Shown one piece after another: positions 61,401 to 64,000 of a stretch of DNA of 64,000 nucleotides; the stretch's first letter is position 1; each line of letters opens with the position of its first letter. The notes below the pieces were generated by a model, which was given only the letters and a program-made list of their open reading frames with translations, searched no databases and was not told where the DNA came from. The DNA is taken from the NCBI GenBank assembly GCA_003952965.2, contig CM025852.1:23398308-23462307 (forward strand), given 5' to 3'. Source of the stretch: Morella rubra (Eukaryota; Streptophyta; Magnoliopsida; Fagales; Myricaceae). Made by a program: the position numbers and the translations under genes.

Positions 61401-64000
61401 TTGTACATGGGCCACTGATGCCAAAATAGCCAATTTGTTCTCTTATATCTTTTGAAATATATATATATGAAAAACCTAATATAAGTCATATTATTCCTGG
61501 GATATTTGTAATGTTTTCGTGAGCCTAAATTATTAAATTATCTGCATTCTAGTGGGTAAAAATGTAAATAACAAGATAAAACCTAATATAAGTCATATTA
61601 TTGCTGAGATATTTGTAATGTTTTCGTGAGCCTAAATTATTAAATTATCTGCATTCTAGTGGGTAAACATGTAAATAACAAGATAAAGTCAACGTTATAG
61701 TAACCTGACCCCTCTGTTATCAAGGAAGCACCCATAGAATGCATGTTTGTTTTCTATCATGAGATAGTAGTGAGTACTTAATCCAAGGGACAACATTTGG
61801 ATCAAGTTGAAAATCCTGCTAAATTTACTAGTTATTCAGGCGCAACAATATTGCCATATTCTTGTCTCAAGTCTCATTCTTTCCTGCTTTCAGTGGTTTG
61901 CCTTCAGGTTTGATCTGTCTTCAGCGGAACTTCCCCTGCAATCGGGGTCCTGGAGTCTGTAAGTACCATTAAGAGCTTACTTATCCCAAAAAAAAAGGAT
62001 GAAAGTATTAGTGAAGCATCTACTGTTTTCCCATACATAGGGAAAACAATGGACCGAGAACATTGATCAACCAATAAATTTCATCTTAGTTTGCTTGTAC
62101 GTAACCAATTAATTTTTTTTTTTTTTATAATTACATCGCTCAAATGGGTCAAACCTAACCTTTTGTTGAGAGGGGAAATGTACTGCTGATTCTTGAATGC
62201 TGTGTGACTACACCTCTAGGTTATGCCTCTTAGGCTCACTATTATTACTTGATAAGCTCACTTCAAATTGCTTATGAGGATCTCTTTATCCAATACCCAG
62301 TCATCCCATTTATATGGCAGAGATATCGATCTATATCATAGTCAGCTGCATGAGGTCTTCTGTGAATGGATTTATTGTTTGACATAAACTATGTAGGTGG
62401 AAATTATGAGTATATGACTTGCATGGGAATTGTAAAGTTTTCAATATTTGAAAAATCATTTATCTGTGCTGTGAGCAAAAGTGAATCCCTTTCAGTCAAG
62501 TATCTGCCTAGTTATTAGAAGATTTGGGATTGGTATAGGAAGAGTTTAATTTGAATAGATTTAAAATCCAAGATCAAGAATGTCTTGACGAAAAGGGTCT
62601 CATGCATAGAAGCAAATTGGGGCCATACACATCCTCTGAGGATATTTTGGACATTCATGATGCAACTATCAAAAGACCTTTCTGAACTCACATTGATAAG
62701 TGGCTCTTATGTCCACGCAGATTATAATTTTGCAGTCAACTGTGGTGGTCCACCGATCACTTCTTCTGGGATTGTGTATGAGAGTGACAATGACATGCTT
62801 GGTCCAGCTACATATTATGTTACGGATACAAAGAGGTGGGCGGTTAGCAATGTTGGATATTTTGCTGAGAGTGACAATCCTCAATACACAAGTTCCACAT
62901 CTTCTCACATTACAAATACTTCAGACGTAAGGCTGTTCCAGACATCACGAATCTCTGCTTCTTCATTAAGATACTATGGCCTGGGGCTAGAGAATGGTAA
63001 CTATACTGTGAGCCTCCAGTTTGCAGAAACAGCTTTCCAAGGTTCTTTTAGGTGGAGCACTCTGGGGACACGCCTCTTTGATATTTATATCCAGGTCTCT
63101 TTCATATCGTTGAAACCATCTTAGAAACTGCCTTGATTGCCTTGTTGAACCTGGGCAACAAGGTCCTTACCTTAATAGCTGATATTATTATTCCTTATAA
63201 GTATTGTTCTCCACCCATGCTAGATGAAAGCTCTTGTTAGATCAAATTTTAAAATAAACAGTCTGTATAAAAATGCCCTTAGAAATATCAGGAAAGGTAG
63301 GTTCAAATATGAAAAAGGATGAGTTGCCATTTGAAATGCATATACTAAAACTTAAACGGGTTAATAATTTATGTTTTGTAACCTTTCACGTACTTTGGGA
63401 TAGCCCAAGAAGTACGATGATAATCATACCACAGATTTCAAAAACTTTTAGTCAAGCTTCCTAATTGGAATCATGCTTTTTTTGCAAAGTTTGTGAACTT
63501 CTGCAATGCTTTCAGTGTCATTACAGATTCATTGGTGATCTGATTGGTTGTTTCAAAACGTACTTTAAAGGATGATCTATACTGTGAATGGCTCCTAAAA
63601 TTACTTTGTAATTCTAGTATTCCATCACCATTTGCATGTTGTTATGCATTCTCAAAATTTTAGTCTTATTTCGCCAGTGTCCTTTGCAGCTTATTCACAA
63701 AATTTTCCCGATTGACTTTCTTAACCCAAAATAGAAGTAATAGTATTTCTATGTCAGGAATATGTCTACACTCGGATAAAGAATAATGATTGAGTGCTCA
63801 ATGAAATTCATATCTTAGGTTCCTAAAAGTTATTACTACTACCAGTATCATCATCACTCTGCATCTCGTTCTATTCCAGGGGAATCTGGTTTCGAAAGAT
63901 TTTAACATACAAAGAGAGGCAGGTGGAGTCACATTTCGGGCTGTCCAAAAGGGATTTAAGGCTCAGGTATCAGAAAACTATCTTGAAATCCATCTTTTTT
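49433..64000 (+). CDS. LRR-malectin receptor-like kinase (LRR-VIII-2 type), right copy, runs off the window end
   Basis: Exons: 49433-49550, 50199-50385, 51959-52030, 52277-52348, 52429-52500, 53372-53443, 57094-57165, 57252-57323, 57514-57585, 57958-58029, 58461-58532, 59050-59121, 59212-59277, 61055-61120, 61334-61378, 61894-61958, 62721-63094 and 63880 onward. The phases join without a break. Residues 1-26 are a signal peptide (FAIFYALCITGFLSSAQT), then come a Cys-containing cap (EPCSG, CKCSYNNGTTCHI) and LRRs, one per 72-nt exon (for example LRQNFLTGPISPSIGNLTGL). A Cys pair (CLQRNFPCNRGPGV) links to the malectin domain (NFAVNCGGPPITSSGIVYES to GTRLFDIYIQ) from residue about 423. Transmembrane and kinase parts lie beyond the window but are seen in the left copy. 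I infer a plasma-membrane receptor sensing an apoplastic ligand. No coding damage is visible. Confidence 0.88.
49584..49892. other. About 309 bp in kinase intron 1 present only in the right copy
   Basis: The left copy passes from attcattcct directly into tgatttgcttggg (about 14983), while the right copy has about 309 extra bases ending before tgtttgcctggg. A cct repeat at both ends would fit a microhomology deletion on the left. No family is recognised. Confidence 0.55.
50984..51322. mobile_element. MITE-like inverted-repeat element, right copy
   Basis: This is the counterpart of 16081-16422, with the same ends and position in kinase intron 2 and a few small indels. Confidence 0.45.
52595..52982. 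mobile_element. MITE with long terminal inverted repeats and 9-bp flanks, right copy
   Basis: The ends gggataaatacacttt and (inverted) gagataaatacacttt are better preserved than in the left copy. Flanks tttttatta (52586-52594) and attttatta (52983-52991) match at 8 of 9, consistent with a Mutator-type insertion older than the duplication. Confidence 0.7.
54453..55248. mobile_element. hAT-type MITE with 8-bp target duplication, right copy only
   Basis: A 796-bp insert is flanked by perfect caaacatt copies (54445-54452 and 55249-55256). The left copy keeps only the single-copy site (around 19546-19556). The ends are imperfect inverted repeats: cagggcgtttctaagcatag and, inverted from the right, catggccatctctaagataa, each followed by an agcctaggcgg / agccttaggtg block. 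The interior is AT-rich with no transposase. Eight-bp duplications and CAGGG ends are typical of hAT elements, so this is a non-autonomous hAT in the intron after the 53372 exon. Confidence 0.85.
55674..56812. mobile_element. 1075-bp unclassified insert flanked by 32-bp direct repeats, right copy only
   Basis: Flanks 55674-55705 and 56781-56812 (actcgttggtggc[t/a]tgcgttgg and on to gattt) match at 31 of 32; the left copy has this sequence once (about 19935). The insert (55706-56780) begins gttaggattctcgg and ends gagatcctttca. It contains an internal imperfect direct repeat of about 60 bp (gccgccatgctcctcc-like, 56191 and 56299), and no long coding frame is credible. With the preceding t it has TG...CA ends, but no 5-bp duplication abuts them, so an LTR origin is not established. 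Confidence 0.6.
57654..57846. repeat. MITE-like inverted repeat in a kinase intron, right copy
   Basis: This is the counterpart of 20762-20954, with essentially the same arms. Confidence 0.45.
60750..60990. repeat. Dispersed-repeat-like block in a kinase intron
   Basis: The block opens with caaaagcttaaactgttagg and closes with caaaaacttcagttgttagg, in direct orientation, around a middle part with tcacgtgtgggctggac. The left counterpart (about 23865-24080) differs here by many substitutions and indels, while flanking intron sequence is nearly identical. The family is not identified. Confidence 0.35.
61471..61684. repeat. 107-bp tandem duplication in a kinase intron, right copy
   Basis: Unit 1 (61471-61577) and unit 2 (61578-61684) both start with aaaacctaatataagtcata and differ at a few bases. 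The left copy has one unit (about 24570-24675). Confidence 0.85.

Overview
The window is nuclear DNA of a flowering plant, probably a eudicot. It has intron-rich genes with short GT-AG exons, AT-rich introns, and plant-specific families: a DYW-class pentatricopeptide (PPR) protein, an LRR-malectin receptor kinase and style cell-cycle inhibitor SCI1. It also carries plant transposon types (Mutator-like, hAT, L1-type LINE, MITEs). The species cannot be named from sequence alone.

Layout: (1) 63-4105 is a non-autonomous Mutator-like element with long terminal inverted repeats and a 9-bp target duplication. It has captured exons and introns of a nucleolin-like gene (a Pack-MULE). (2) About 4490-31600 is a plus-strand three-gene block: SCI1 (5703-9415), a DYW PPR gene (about 10107-13359) and an LRR-malectin receptor-like kinase (14827-31595). 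(3) 31596-39310 is a spacer. It holds a young 5'-truncated LINE with a perfect 16-bp target duplication, and a 4.3-kb hAT transposon that split the last codons of a minus-strand CHMP1 (ESCRT-III) fragment. (4) About 39310-64000 is a second, direct-orientation copy of the block: SCI1 (40640-43613), PPR (ending 47500) and the receptor kinase (from 49433, running off the window end).

The two block copies start about 34.8 kb apart and are mosaic in similarity. Most exons and long intron tracts are almost identical, while other tracts, notably the first 500 bp, are clearly diverged. They also differ by insertions present on one side only. The left PPR and kinase copies carry coding damage, while the right copies read openly as far as they can be seen. 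Both SCI1 copies are open. This fits either a real tandem segmental duplication with later conversion and decay of the left copies, or two haplotypes placed in series by the assembly. The sequence alone cannot fully separate these.

The genes do not form a pathway. SCI1 is a nuclear regulator of cell proliferation, DYW PPR proteins edit organellar RNA, and LRR-VIII-2-type malectin kinases are plasma-membrane receptors. The most notable finds are the Pack-MULE, the CHMP1 fragment cut by both a hAT element and the duplication edge, the scrambled patch in the left PPR gene, and the many one-sided indels between the block copies.
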